Shown here piece after piece: positions 46,223-55,199 of a stretch of DNA of 64,000 nt (positions are counted from its first letter, which is position 1; every line of letters begins with the position of its first letter). The stretch is from positions 62,001-126,000 of the forward strand of contig NZ_CACSJO010000008.1 in assembly GCF_902706195.1 (NCBI RefSeq), read 5' to 3'. The position numbers were made by a program, and so were the translations under genes. The notes under the pieces were generated by a model. The model was not told the DNA's origin, made no database searches, and saw nothing but the letters and a program-made list of their open reading frames with translations. This DNA comes from Novosphingobium sp. 18050 (GTDB taxonomy: Bacteria; Pseudomonadota; Alphaproteobacteria; Sphingomonadales; Sphingomonadaceae).

Positions 46223-46390
46223 TCAGCTGACGTGGAGCTTGTGCCGGCGCCAGGCGTGGTTGGCGACAAGGCCCATGGCCGCCATCGCGCCGCCGGTCAG
46301 ACCCGCCGTACCCAGCGCGACGATCACTGGCTGCGCAAACCCTGCAAGAGCGCGGGCACGTTCGTTGAAGGGTTCGATAAGGCGGCTCAT
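46223..46390 (-). CDS. Small single-helix membrane protein, unknown function
   Basis: A 55-residue open frame with a well-placed AGGAG ribosome site seven bases before ATG 46390. It starts MSRLIEPFNERARALAGF, continues with one hydrophobic segment (PVIVALGTAGLTGGAMAAM) and ends in a basic tail WRRHKLHVS. It occupies a gap between the SDR terminator and the carboxylesterase gene. I do not recognise the family. Coding support comes from the ribosome site, membrane-helix pattern and compact placement only. Confidence 0.6.
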   Translation of the reverse strand: MSRLIEPFNERARALAGFAQPVIVALGTAGLTGGAMAAMGLVANHAWRRHKLHVS

Positions 46391-46527
46391 GTCGTTGCTC
46401 CTGCGCGTTGGTCCGGTGCCCCGGCCCTCAAGCTGCGCCGTGAGCCTTGGGTAGGCGCATTCTTCAGTTCAAATAACTGGGATAAAGTTGCAGGATTTGT
46501 TCAAGTAACTGGAACAAGGGTTTCGGC

Positions 46528-48132
46528 TCAAGGTGCGGCTTCGGCCAGCTTTGCGCGGGCGAGATAGGCGGCGTCCATCATGTCGAAGGCCTCTTTCCTG
46601 AACTGCGCGCGCACTGCCGGGCCTTGATCGGCGAACTCCATCAGCCGGTCGCTTTTCGCGTCGTAGCGGGGCCATGCGAGGGCACCCTTGCCGTTTGGAT
46701 TGCCTGTTCTAGCGAAACGCAGCCAGTAGCCGCTCATGTCCTGCGCCATGGGGGTGTCGGCGGCGCCTTCCTCGAACTGCGCGCCGGTCACCTGGTTGCG
46801 CATCGCCAGGCTGATCTCGGCAGAGTGGCGCGCACCGGGAATCTTGCCGCGAGCGGCGACGGGCACATAGCTGAAGCGATAGAGGTAGGTCGGCTGCCCG
46901 GTCGCGGCAGAGCGGCGGGCGAGGTAGCGCGCCGGCGCGGTCATGAAGGCGTCGCCCCACAAGTGCTGCATCGCCTCTTTCCGGGGCACCGCACCGCCCT
47001 TTTCATACATTGCCAGCAGGCGCTGGGCGCTGCCGCCCATTGCCGGCATCACCGCCGCCTCTGCACCGGGTATGTATTTGAGCAGGCTGTCCTCCCACGA
47101 ATTCGCGCCGACCATGTAGGGGATGCGGGCGATATCGCCCTTCATGAAGGCTTCGTCGACCGGCTGCGGTACGATCCGGCCGTCGATTATGATGCCGCCC
47201 AGCACCAGCGGGTTCTTGGGGCCCAGGACGGTGGCGGCGGGCAGCGCGCGCATGGCGGCAAGGTCTGTATCGGCGATGCCGAGCGAGCGGGTCCAGTCCA
47301 GCCCGGACTGCTCCGCCTCGGGCATGTAGGTGTCCAGTCGCCGCCCGAACCCTTTCTGGCCCCCGCCAGACTGCGAGATGGCGCGGGCGAACAGGCCGCC
47401 TGCCTTGGGCGATGCCATCAGGGCGTTGACCGAAAAGGCCCCGGCAGATTCGCCGAAGACGGTGACGTTGTCCGGATCGCCGCCGAACGCGGCGATGTTG
47501 TCCTGCACCCAGCGCAGCCCTGCCATCTGGTCCATCAGCCCGTAATTGCCGAGCACGCCGTCCTTGTCCTCGGCGCTGAGAGCGGGATGGGCGAACCACC
47601 CGAAGCGGGCGAGCCGGTAGTTTACCGCAACCACGATCACGCCTTCGCGCGCCAGGTTCGCACCTTCGTAGACCGGCCAGCTGGCTGAGCCCATCGAGAA
47701 CGCACCGCCATAGATCCAAACCATCACCGGCAGCTTGCCCGTGCGCTTCGTGCCGTTGGGCCGCCAGAGGTTGAGGGTCAGGCAGTCCTCGCTGGTGGGG
47801 CGCAGATAGGCAGGGGTGGGCGGCTCGTCGAGGCCCCACTGCATACAGTCCGGCCCGTATTCGTCCGCTTTGCGCAGGCCCTGCCAAGGGGCCACCGGCT
47901 GCGGCGCGCGCCAGCGTAGCGCGCCGATCGGAGGCGCTGCGAAAGGCACGCCAAGGAAGCTTTCGATCCCGCCGCCGCGCTTTCCCTCCAGTTTGCCAGG
48001 CTGTGTGGTGACTATCGGATAAGCATCACCGGGTACCCCTTGCGAAGCGGACGCCGGCAGCGCCGCAGCTGCCAGTGCCAGCAGGGAGAGAAGATGGGCG
48101 GGGGTGAGGGGAAAGCTGCGTCGGGTCCTCAA
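46528..48132 (-). CDS. Carboxylesterase type B, exported
   Basis: A 534-residue alpha/beta-hydrolase of the cholinesterase/carboxylesterase type. A signal peptide covers residues 1-29 (ending LPASASQG). Family landmarks are ESFLGVPFAAPPIGALRWRA near residue 57, SEDCLTLNLWRP, LPVMVWIYGGAFSMGSA for the oxyanion hole, and the nucleophile Ser229 in FGESAGAFSV. It hydrolyses carboxylic esters in the periplasm or outside the cell. No obvious operon partner; the small membrane protein gene follows on the same strand. Confidence 0.93.
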   Translation of the reverse strand: MRTRRSFPLTPAHLLSLLALAAAALPASASQGVPGDAYPIVTTQPGKLEGKRGGGIESFLGVPFAAPPIGALRWRAPQPVAPWQGLRKADEYGPDCMQWGLDEPPTPAYLRPTSEDCLTLNLWRPNGTKRTGKLPVMVWIYGGAFSMGSASWPVYEGANLAREGVIVVAVNYRLARFGWFAHPALSAEDKDGVLGNYGLMDQMAGLRWVQDNIAAFGGDPDNVTVFGESAGAFSVNALMASPKAGGLFARAISQSGGGQKGFGRRLDTYMPEAEQSGLDWTRSLGIADTDLAAMRALPAATVLGPKNPLVLGGIIIDGRIVPQPVDEAFMKGDIARIPYMVGANSWEDSLLKYIPGAEAAVMPAMGGSAQRLLAMYEKGGAVPRKEAMQHLWGDAFMTAPARYLARRSAATGQPTYLYRFSYVPVAARGKIPGARHSAEISLAMRNQVTGAQFEEGAADTPMAQDMSGYWLRFARTGNPNGKGALAWPRYDAKSDRLMEFADQGPAVRAQFRKEAFDMMDAAYLARAKLAEAAP

Positions 48133-48558
48133 TTCAAGCGGCTCCTTTTGAACGCGGGCGATGCCTTTTGTGGTCGGCCCGCAGAACGACCGGCATCGGA
48201 AACGGATACAGCATCATGTTTTGCCGCGTAGATCGCGGTGCGCACTAACCTGTTTGATGCATGCCCTATGTTCGACAGGCTTTGCGGGGAGCGCGGAATG
48301 TCTTGTGCGCAGGCTACCTGAGCGCTCCGCTCAAAGCGGGATTTGGCACCGAGATCATCGGTGCGAACCTTGCTTCCATACGCAGCAAGAGGCGCAAGGT
48401 CAGTCCGGTGGCGGTCCCGCGACCAACCTTGTTATCCGCCCGCTGCCCCTTGCGCACCGGCCCCTTGTTCGACGACACTCGCCGTATCCGCGAGATGCAT
48501 CGAATGTGGGTCAAGGGCGACCGTCCTCATTAAAAGCGGGTCTATTCAGGGGTATGTT
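48133..48558. other. Gene-free spacer of 426 bp
   Basis: No supported gene. The region separates the divergent esterase and PfkB-kinase genes and should hold both promoters. Short frames inside (for example 48261-48533) show no recognisable sequence. AGGGG at 48548-48552 is the ribosome site of the kinase gene. Confidence 0.5.
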
Positions 48559-49476
48559 ATGAGCGTCAGTGTCTTCGGTTCCCTCAATCTCGACATCGCC
48601 CTGCGCCTGCCGGTCCGCGCCGCCTGGGGTCAGACCCTGCTGGTGGACGAGGGCGAGCAGGCGGTCGGCGGCAAGGGCCTCAACCAGGCGGTAGCGGCCG
48701 CACGCTTCGGGTCGAACACGCGCATGGCGGGCGCTGTCGGCGGCGACGCGGCAGGCGTAATGCTGCGCGAGGCGCTGGAGGCCGAGGGCGTCGATACCGC
48801 CCATGTCGAGGTGCTCGAAGGCCGGGGCAGCGGCCGTGCGACGATCCTGATCGAGCCGGGCGGCGACAACATGATCGCGGTGGAGGCCGCCGCCAATCTT
48901 TCCGCGCGCGCTTCGGTCGCGCTGGGGACGCTCGATGCCGAAACGCGGGTGCTGCTGGTCCAGCTCGAAACCGATATCGACGAGATCGCCGGGTTGCTTG
49001 CCGGCGAGCCGGCGGCGGCCGTGCGCAAGATTCTCAACGCCGCGCCGGCCGTCCCGGCGGGCTCGCGGCTGTTCGAGCTGTGCGACACGCTGATCTTCAA
49101 CCAGACCGAATTTGCCGATTACCTCGGCCTCGACCGTGAGCCTGAGGGGCTGGACGACCTTCTCGTCTCGCGCCGGTTGCTGACCCGGCCCGATCAGGCT
49201 GTCGTGGTGACGCTGGGCGCGATCGGCTCGGCAGCGGTCTGGGCAGACCGGGCGATCTTCGCCCCGGCCATCCGTGCGGAGACGGTGGTGGACACCAGCG
49301 GAGCGGGGGACTGCTTCTGCGGCGTGATCGCGGCCTGCGTCGATCAGGGCATCGGGGCAGAGGAAGCCTTGCGACTGGCCAATGCTGCCGCGTCGATCTC
49401 GGTTGGGCGGCGGGGGGCGGCGCCTTCCATGCCGCGCCGGGCCGAAGTGGATGCTCTGGTCGCCGCGCTGGCCTGA
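48559..49476 (+). CDS. PfkB-family sugar kinase (ribokinase-like)
   Basis: A 305-residue ribokinase-type kinase. N-terminal VFGSLNLDIALRLP and GGKGLNQAVAAARFGSNT form the sugar lid and binding side. The C-terminal signature DTSGAGDCFCG contains the catalytic base Asp251. ATG 48559 is the start; upstream frame is unrelated. It phosphorylates a sugar or nucleoside with ATP. It is 88 bp before the TauD-type dioxygenase on the same strand, raising the option that it handles a sugar released from a nucleoside-like substrate. Confidence 0.88.
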   Translation: MSVSVFGSLNLDIALRLPVRAAWGQTLLVDEGEQAVGGKGLNQAVAAARFGSNTRMAGAVGGDAAGVMLREALEAEGVDTAHVEVLEGRGSGRATILIEPGGDNMIAVEAAANLSARASVALGTLDAETRVLLVQLETDIDEIAGLLAGEPAAAVRKILNAAPAVPAGSRLFELCDTLIFNQTEFADYLGLDREPEGLDDLLVSRRLLTRPDQAVVVTLGAIGSAAVWADRAIFAPAIRAETVVDTSGAGDCFCGVIAACVDQGIGAEEALRLANAAASISVGRRGAAPSMPRRAEVDALVAALA

Positions 49477-49564
49477 GCGCGAAGGAATAAGGCGCTCACC
49501 GGCAAGAGCGTGCAATGCGGTGCGATAGAATGCGGAGACATCGGTCAGGCAACAGGAGGCAGTG

Positions 49565-50416
49565 ATGGACATCGAGGCTAAGGACAGGGTTCACGCAGGC
49601 GGAAAATACCGACTGTTGACGGTCGAGAAGGTCAATCCAACCATCGGCGCCTATGTAAGCGGCGTCGACCTGACGCAGCCTTACGGTGAAGACGTGGCGG
49701 ACGAACTGCGTCTGGCGCTGGCCGAAAATCTGGTGATCTTCCTGCGCGGTCAGCCGATCGACTTCGAAGCGCACCGCCGCCTCGCCGCCGTTTTCGGAGA
49801 GGCGCATGTCGCCCCCAGCACCAAGCCCTGGCGGGTGCCCGGCTTCGATGAAATCACGAAAATGCACGCGGACGAGAATTCCAAGTACGTCGCGGGCGAA
49901 GACTGGCACTCGGATATGAGCGCCGATCCCGAGCCGCCGATGGGCTCGATCCTCTATCTGCACACGATCCCTCCGCTGGGCGGCGATACCGTGTTTTCCA
50001 GCATGTATGCGGCGTGGGATGCGCTGTCGGACCGGATGAAGGCCCAGCTCGAAGGGCTGACGGCGATCCACGATGCGGTAAAAGCATTCGGCGCTTTGGT
50101 GCCCAAGGGGCAGGAACTGCCGTGCTCATCGCACCCGGTGGTGCGCATCCATCCGGTCACGGGGCGCAAGGCACTTTACGTCAACCGCGGCTACACCACC
50201 CGGATCGAAGGCATTTCCGAGCGCGAGAGCGAGGCGCTGCTGCGCTTTCTGTTCGATCACGTGCAAAGTCCGATGTTCCAGTGCCGCTTCACCTGGAGCC
50301 CGCACGCCATCGCCATCTGGGACAACCGCTGCGGCCAGCACATGGCGATCTGGGACTATTTCCCGCAAGTACGCTCCGGCTACCGCATCCAGGTCAAGGG
50401 CGAGCGGCCGGTCTGA
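49565..50416 (+). CDS. TauD/TfdA-family 2-oxoglutarate dioxygenase
   Basis: A 283-residue Fe(II)/2-oxoglutarate-dependent dioxygenase. The iron triad is His115-x-Asp117 (DWHSDMS) and His259, and Arg270 is well placed for 2-oxoglutarate. The N-terminus has IGAYVSGVDLTQP and LVIFLRGQPID, classical for this family. Known members oxidise taurine, 2,4-D, and in fungi xanthine. ATG 49565 follows AGGAGG. A strong terminator follows. It is convergent with the coupled minus-strand operon. Confidence 0.93.
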   Translation: MDIEAKDRVHAGGKYRLLTVEKVNPTIGAYVSGVDLTQPYGEDVADELRLALAENLVIFLRGQPIDFEAHRRLAAVFGEAHVAPSTKPWRVPGFDEITKMHADENSKYVAGEDWHSDMSADPEPPMGSILYLHTIPPLGGDTVFSSMYAAWDALSDRMKAQLEGLTAIHDAVKAFGALVPKGQELPCSSHPVVRIHPVTGRKALYVNRGYTTRIEGISERESEALLRFLFDHVQSPMFQCRFTWSPHAIAIWDNRCGQHMAIWDYFPQVRSGYRIQVKGERPV

Positions 50417-50440
50417 TCTGACGGCGAGTGCCGAAAATTG

Positions 50441-50474
50441 AAGGCCGGGGGCGTGCCCGCCCCCGGCCTTTTTT
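50441..50474. terminator. Strong rho-independent terminator
   Basis: AAGGCCGGGGGC (50441-50452) pairs perfectly with GCCCCCGGCCTT (50459-50470), followed by TTTT. It sits between the convergent TauD-type and MFS genes and serves at least the plus strand. Confidence 0.95.
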
Positions 50475-50503
50475 GTAGCCTTCGGTTAAGGCCGGGCCGT
50501 ATC

Positions 50504-51760
50504 TCAGCCCTCGGCTTCGACTGCGACCAATGTGCCCTGGAACCGGGGCCTTGCGGCGGGCTTGCGCAGCACCGCCACCACGCAGAACAGCACTGCACTG
50601 ACCGCTGCCAGCCCGAAGAAGATACCAGAGAAGCTGCCCGTCTGGTCCTTGATCGCTCCGCCGAGCGCCGGGCCCAGCGCCGCGGAAGTCGAAACCGCCA
50701 TCATGATCGAGTACAGTTCCAGGGAGGCCTTCTGGCCGAAGTATTCCTGCAGCAGCATCACCGTGCTGACATAGCTGAAACCCAGTCCGCCGCCGAAGGC
50801 GATCATCCACAGGATCAGCACCAGCGGCCCATCGGCTACCGCCAGCAGCGCCGCTGAGAGGCCCAGGCATCCCAGCGAGAACATCGTCAACGCGCGCGCC
50901 GAGGTCTTCTCGCCAACGATCCCCGCCAACGCCGAGCCTACTGCGCAAACCAGCGCTGAAAGGCTGATGAGCTGTGAGGCGCGGTCCTGCGCGATGCCGT
51001 GTTCGAGGAGGTTCTGATAGGCGAAGCCGTGCGTGGTCGTGTTGATCGCCAGGCAGGCCGTATAGGCGCCGACCACGATCCAGAACTGCACTGTCCCCAG
51101 CGCCGCGCGCACGGTCCACTCGGCTGGCGCATTGGCGGAACGGGTGCCCGGTTCCTCGGGGCCGGCAAGGCGCAGGCGGCTGGCGACGATAGTGCTGAAA
51201 CCGCCGATCACCACGGCGGCAAGGGCCAGCATCATCCAGTAGGCGCGCCAGTCCATTCCCGCCGACTGCGAGCTGTAAAAGAGCATCGGCCCGGCAACGG
51301 CGCCGAGATTGCCGATGGTGAAGTACAGGCCCAGCACCGTGGAGCGGCGCTTGAACGTGCTGGACAGAACGTGCACCGCAGGCACCGTGCCGCAGAAGCA
51401 GTAGCCCACGCCCAGCAGCGTCGTGCCCAGGTAATAAGTCATCACCCCGGTAGAGGCGTAGAGCAGCCCGAACCCGGCGAAGAGGATCACCGTGCCCGTC
51501 AGCAGCGTGCGCCCCACACCCAGCTTGCGGATGGTCCAGGCCGGGGCGAGGCTGATGATCCCGCAGGCGGTGCCAAGCAGGGTGAAGCCGAAGCCTGCCT
51601 GCGCCCACGACATGCCGAATTCCTGCACCATCGAAGGGATGACCATCCCCAGCGAATTGAAGGTGCCCGCCGAGAGCAGAAAGTACATCAGGCACAGCGC
51701 CTGCAGCACGATATAGACGAGCAGCCGCGTGTTCGTCGGTGCTTTCAAGGGCATGTTCAT
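50504..51760 (-). CDS. MFS transporter
   Basis: A 418-residue major facilitator carrier with about 12 helices. It starts LLVYIVLQALCLMYFLLSAG and contains MVIPSMVQEFGMSWAQAGFG. This pattern resembles oxalate/formate-antiporter and monocarboxylate-type carriers. ATG 51760 is chosen with GGG upstream; the frame extends further into the amidohydrolase gene without similarity. It is the last gene of the six-gene operon, 43 bp after the amidohydrolase, and probably imports the substrate degraded by it. Confidence 0.88.
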   Translation of the reverse strand: MNMPLKAPTNTRLLVYIVLQALCLMYFLLSAGTFNSLGMVIPSMVQEFGMSWAQAGFGFTLLGTACGIISLAPAWTIRKLGVGRTLLTGTVILFAGFGLLYASTGVMTYYLGTTLLGVGYCFCGTVPAVHVLSSTFKRRSTVLGLYFTIGNLGAVAGPMLFYSSQSAGMDWRAYWMMLALAAVVIGGFSTIVASRLRLAGPEEPGTRSANAPAEWTVRAALGTVQFWIVVGAYTACLAINTTTHGFAYQNLLEHGIAQDRASQLISLSALVCAVGSALAGIVGEKTSARALTMFSLGCLGLSAALLAVADGPLVLILWMIAFGGGLGFSYVSTVMLLQEYFGQKASLELYSIMMAVSTSAALGPALGGAIKDQTGSFSGIFFGLAAVSAVLFCVVAVLRKPAARPRFQGTLVAVEAEG

Positions 51761-51803
51761 AGCGTGATCCCCAGCGGGCTTGAAGAGGAAGCGGCGGACG
51801 GGC

Positions 51804-53204
51804 TCATAGCACCGGCCACCGGCAGGGAACGGTCTTTCCGGCGCGCGCGAGGAGCGCCGGGGCGGTGGCTTCCACTTCGGCGAGGATCTGCTCCTCGTCG
51901 ATGGTGGTCGCACGGTAATTGTCTACCAGACGCCGCCCGTCGACCCAGACCGAATGCACGCCGCGACCGTCAGCCGACCAGACCAGCTGGTTGACCACGT
52001 TGAGCAGCGGCGTCCATTCCGGGCGCTGGCGGTCGTGGGCCACGAAGTCGGCCTTTTTGCCCGGCTCAAGGCTGCCTATCAGGTGGCTCATCTGCGCGCC
52101 GGCTGCGCCGTTCAAGGTGGCGCATTCCAGAACGTCGTAGGCAGAGAACAGAATGGAATCGCGCCGCGCGTCCTTGAACAGTCCGGCAGTGATGTACATC
52201 GCGCGCATCATGTCGGCGGCGTTGCCGTTGTTGTTGCCGTCGGTGCCCAGCTGGATCGGAACCCCTGCCGCCGCCATTTCGGGGAACAGGCCTGAGTGGC
52301 TGGCCCCGTAAGCGCCCTTCATCGCCGTCATCGGGCAATGGGTGACGTGGGTGCCGGTGCCGGCCAGCAGGGCGACTTCCTCGGTATCGAGGAAGATCGC
52401 ATGGGTCAGCGACAGATGATCTCCGAGCGCTCCGATCTCCGCAAGGTGGGCGATGGGGCGTTTGCCGGTCATGGCGAGGTAGAAATCGGGGTCCTGCGGG
52501 TCCGGGCTCATGTGCGCGGTGACGCCGGCGCCGTGGTCCCTGGCGAGGCTGGTCGCCGCGCGCCACAGGTCGTCGGTCGCGGTGGAATGGCCGACCAGCG
52601 CGGGCCATGCCGCCAGCAGTGGATCGCCGGCGCAGGAATAGCGCTCCACCTCGCGTTGCAGGGTGTCGATGGCCTTGGCGGTGAGCGCGGCCTGGTTCTC
52701 GCCCGGATCGAAGGCGCGGTCCTGCGCCCACTGGCCGATGCGCCCGCGAATGCCGGTTTCGGCAAGGCCGTCATGAACCGCGTGAAGGTCGAGGATGGTG
52801 CCGGCCTCGACGAAGCAGGTGGTGCCGGTGCGCAGCATCTCCAGCGCGGCGAAGCGGGCAGAAAGGCGCTCCTCCTCCGGCGTCTGGGCCATGTCGATGG
52901 GGATCAGCCAGCCCATGACATTGGTTTCCCAGTCTGCATCGTCAGGCACCGCGCCGCGTGTCAGCGGCTCGCCAGTGGTGTGGACGTGGCAGTTGACGAA
53001 GCCGGGGGTGAGCACGAAGCGCGAGCCGTCGATCACCTCGCGGGCGGAGACTGCGGCCTCAATTTCGGCGCTCGGGCCTACGGCGTGGATGCGGTCACCG
53101 ATCACGGCAAGGGCGCCGTCGCGGTAGATGCGCCGCTCTGCGTCCATCGTGACGATCCAGGCGTGGCGGATCAGCAGGTCGACCGGGGTGCGCATCTCTT
53201 TCAT
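51804..53204 (-). CDS. Amidohydrolase of the TrzA/AtzA/deaminase group
   Basis: A 466-residue metal-dependent hydrolase. Metal ligands are His73 and His75 (NCHVHTTGEP), His231 (TAHMS), His268 (SLTHAIF) and Asp322 (LGTDGNN). Family segments FVLTPGFVNCHVH and GSLEPGKKADFVAHD are present. Guanine and cytosine-type deaminases of this group usually have a Glu three residues after the third His; here that position is Pro (HMSP). ATG 53204 overlaps the upstream dioxygenase stop (ATGA). It may deaminate or dechlorinate an N-heterocycle. Substrate unknown. Confidence 0.9.
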   Translation of the reverse strand: MKEMRTPVDLLIRHAWIVTMDAERRIYRDGALAVIGDRIHAVGPSAEIEAAVSAREVIDGSRFVLTPGFVNCHVHTTGEPLTRGAVPDDADWETNVMGWLIPIDMAQTPEEERLSARFAALEMLRTGTTCFVEAGTILDLHAVHDGLAETGIRGRIGQWAQDRAFDPGENQAALTAKAIDTLQREVERYSCAGDPLLAAWPALVGHSTATDDLWRAATSLARDHGAGVTAHMSPDPQDPDFYLAMTGKRPIAHLAEIGALGDHLSLTHAIFLDTEEVALLAGTGTHVTHCPMTAMKGAYGASHSGLFPEMAAAGVPIQLGTDGNNNGNAADMMRAMYITAGLFKDARRDSILFSAYDVLECATLNGAAGAQMSHLIGSLEPGKKADFVAHDRQRPEWTPLLNVVNQLVWSADGRGVHSVWVDGRRLVDNYRATTIDEEQILAEVEATAPALLARAGKTVPCRWPVL

Positions 53205-54169
53205 GCGGCGTAGCTCGCGCGGGCCATGTCTTCCAGATGTTCGCCGATGGTGCGAAGCGAGCCGCGATCCGCGCCGGTCACGCAAGTCGGTGCTGTTTCC
53301 ATGCGGTAGAGCGGTTCCAGTTCGAAGAATGTCGCCACCGAATTGCGGGCGCGGGCTGCGTGGTTGTTGCGCACGCGGTGGAGGTTGGCCTTGTATAGGC
53401 CGCCGGTGAAGCGCTCCATCATCTGACCTATGTTGATGACGAAGCTGCCGGGGATCGGCGTGGCCTCGATCCAGTCGCCGTCGGTACCCCGCACTTCCAG
53501 TCCGGCCATGTCGTCCTGCAGCAGAATCGTGATCGAGCCCCAGTCGGTATGCGCCCCGGCGCCAAGCAGGTTGCCGAGTGCGTCCTGCGGCTGCGGCGGA
53601 TAGGATAGCAGGCGCACGCCCACTTGCGGATCGGCAAGGCCATCGGCGAACCAGTCGGCCGCAAGATCTACCGACAGCGCCAGGCACGCCATCAGGTGAC
53701 GGCCAAGGCGGATCATCTCGGCCTGATACGCCTCCATCTGCGCGCGAAAGCCGGGGAGGTTTTCAGGCCATTGATTGGCCCCTTGCATTGGAAGGCCTGC
53801 CAGTACCCATGGATGGTGCGCCGGCAGGTCACGCGCGAGCATGAAGCTTTCCTTGAAGTCGGCGGCGGAGCCTGCGTCCAGTACCTGCCGGCCGGTGGCC
53901 TCGTAGCCACGGCGGCAAGGGGAGAGTTCCACCGAAACTGCCGCCTTGGCCGCTTCGTTCTGGGCGAAAAAGGCGAGGGTCTGGGCGATCTGGGCGTCCA
54001 GCAGGGCCTGCGGTACGCCGTGGCCGGTGACATAGAAAAACCCCGTTTCGCGGCAGGCACGGTGGATTTCGCGCGCGGCGCGAGCCTGTTCGACCGGGTC
54101 CGCGAAGCTGCCGGAAAGGTCGACCGCCGCGATGTGCGTCGCGGCGCGTGGGGGTTCGTAGGCGATCAT
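53201..54169 (-). CDS. Isopenicillin-N-synthase-type 2-oxoglutarate/Fe(II) oxygenase
   Basis: A 322-residue non-haem iron oxygenase. The N-terminal DIOX_N region has ETGFFYVTGHGVPQALLDA. The iron triad is His207-x-Asp209 (GAHTDWGS) and His264 (NLHRVRN), and Arg275-x-Ser277 fits 2-oxoglutarate binding. Relatives include thymine 7-hydroxylase and many hydroxylases of small molecules. Both ends overlap neighbours by 4 bp (VOC gene before, amidohydrolase after), so it is translated as part of a coupled operon. Confidence 0.93.
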   Translation of the reverse strand: MIAYEPPRAATHIAAVDLSGSFADPVEQARAAREIHRACRETGFFYVTGHGVPQALLDAQIAQTLAFFAQNEAAKAAVSVELSPCRRGYEATGRQVLDAGSAADFKESFMLARDLPAHHPWVLAGLPMQGANQWPENLPGFRAQMEAYQAEMIRLGRHLMACLALSVDLAADWFADGLADPQVGVRLLSYPPQPQDALGNLLGAGAHTDWGSITILLQDDMAGLEVRGTDGDWIEATPIPGSFVINIGQMMERFTGGLYKANLHRVRNNHAARARNSVATFFELEPLYRMETAPTCVTGADRGSLRTIGEHLEDMARASYAA

Positions 54170-54561
54170 GATCCCGTCGCCGCGCTCAGGCGGAAGGCAT
54201 TGCCCTCCGGGTCGCTCAGCACGGCCTGATGCTGGCCGAACGGGGTGTCCAGCCCTTCACGCACCAGCGCCGCACCGTGCGCAACGGCGCGCTGTGCCCA
54301 CTCGGACACGGCGGCGACCGAACCGCCGTCGAAGGTCAGGATCGAGCGGGTGCCGACCGGCTCGATCTCCGGCAGGTTGACGTAAGGGCGAACAGTTTCG
54401 GTCGCGAAGCCGATCATGCAGCCGCCGCCCCTGACCTCGCGGTAACGCTCGTCGCGTGAGGACAGGACTTCCTCCAGGCCCAGCGCATCGATGTAGAACT
54501 GCGCCAGCGCCGCGACATCGCGCGCGAGAAACGTGACGTAGGCGACGTTGAGTTTGGGCAT
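54166..54561 (-). CDS. VOC-superfamily protein (glyoxalase/dioxygenase fold)
   Basis: A 131-residue vicinal-oxygen-chelate protein. It starts NVAYVTFLARDVAALAQFYI-type and ends LSDPEGNAFRLS, the standard first and last strands of the fold. ATG 54561 overlaps the stop of the cysteine hydrolase (TGATG). It may be a lyase, isomerase or dioxygenase acting on an oxidised intermediate. The reaction cannot be assigned. Confidence 0.85.
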   Translation of the reverse strand: MPKLNVAYVTFLARDVAALAQFYIDALGLEEVLSSRDERYREVRGGGCMIGFATETVRPYVNLPEIEPVGTRSILTFDGGSVAAVSEWAQRAVAHGAALVREGLDTPFGQHQAVLSDPEGNAFRLSAATGS

Positions 54562-55199
54562 CAGGCCGACCATGCCGCCACCACAGCCTCGGTCGTCACC
54601 AGCAGCGAGGTATGTTCGTTGAGCGCGGTCAGGGTGTGGACGTGCAGCGCTTCGTCGAAGCTGGCGCAGGCGTCGGACACCACGAAGGTATGGAAATCTC
54701 GGTGGAAGGCGTCGCGCGTGGTGGAATCGACGCAGCAATCGGTGGTGAGGCCGGTCATCACCAGCGTGTCGATTCCGCGCGCGCGCAGTTGCAGTTCGAA
54801 ATCGGTGCCGTGGAAGCTGGAATAGGCGAGCTTGCCCACCTCGATGTCGCCCGGCTCGGGGAAGACGCGGTAATAGTCCTCGCCGCCGCTGCCGATGCGG
54901 CAGATGCCCTCGCTGCCCGGCGTGCCGCGGCGGGCCATCCAGGTCTTCAGGGCGGTGGAATCGGTTTCGGGCCGGGTCATCACGCGCATGAAGCCCACGG
55001 TGGTCCCAGCCTTGCGGGCGGCGGCGATAAGGGCCTCGATCCTGTCGATGGCCGCTTCGGCGGGGGACATGTCGGTGCCATAGCGGCCGATGAGCCCCTC
55101 GGGAGAGGCGAAGTCCACCTGTACGTCGACGACGATCAGGGCGGTGCGCTGCGGCGCGATCATCTCGCCCGGCTCGGCGATGTGGGGGAGATCAGCCAT
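54561..55199 (-). CDS. Isochorismatase-family cysteine hydrolase (RutB/N-carbamoylsarcosine amidase-like)
   Basis: A 212-residue cysteine hydrolase. The triad is Asp25 (LIVVDVQVDF), Lys123 (EVGKLAYSSF) and Cys156 in TTDCCVDSTTRDA. This pattern is shared by RutB, N-carbamoylsarcosine amidase and biuret hydrolase, which release carbamate or ammonia from ureido or amide groups. It overlaps the RutA-like monooxygenase gene by 8 bp at its start and the VOC gene by one base at its end. A step after ring opening is the natural role by analogy with RutA-RutB. Confidence 0.92.
   Translation of the reverse strand: MADLPHIAEPGEMIAPQRTALIVVDVQVDFASPEGLIGRYGTDMSPAEAAIDRIEALIAAARKAGTTVGFMRVMTRPETDSTALKTWMARRGTPGSEGICRIGSGGEDYYRVFPEPGDIEVGKLAYSSFHGTDFELQLRARGIDTLVMTGLTTDCCVDSTTRDAFHRDFHTFVVSDACASFDEALHVHTLTALNEHTSLLVTTEAVVAAWSA

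Noticed and set aside
50394-51695. A 433-codon second minus-strand frame over the MFS gene
   Set aside because: The neighbouring frame carries the MFS helices and family motifs; this one is an out-of-frame shadow.
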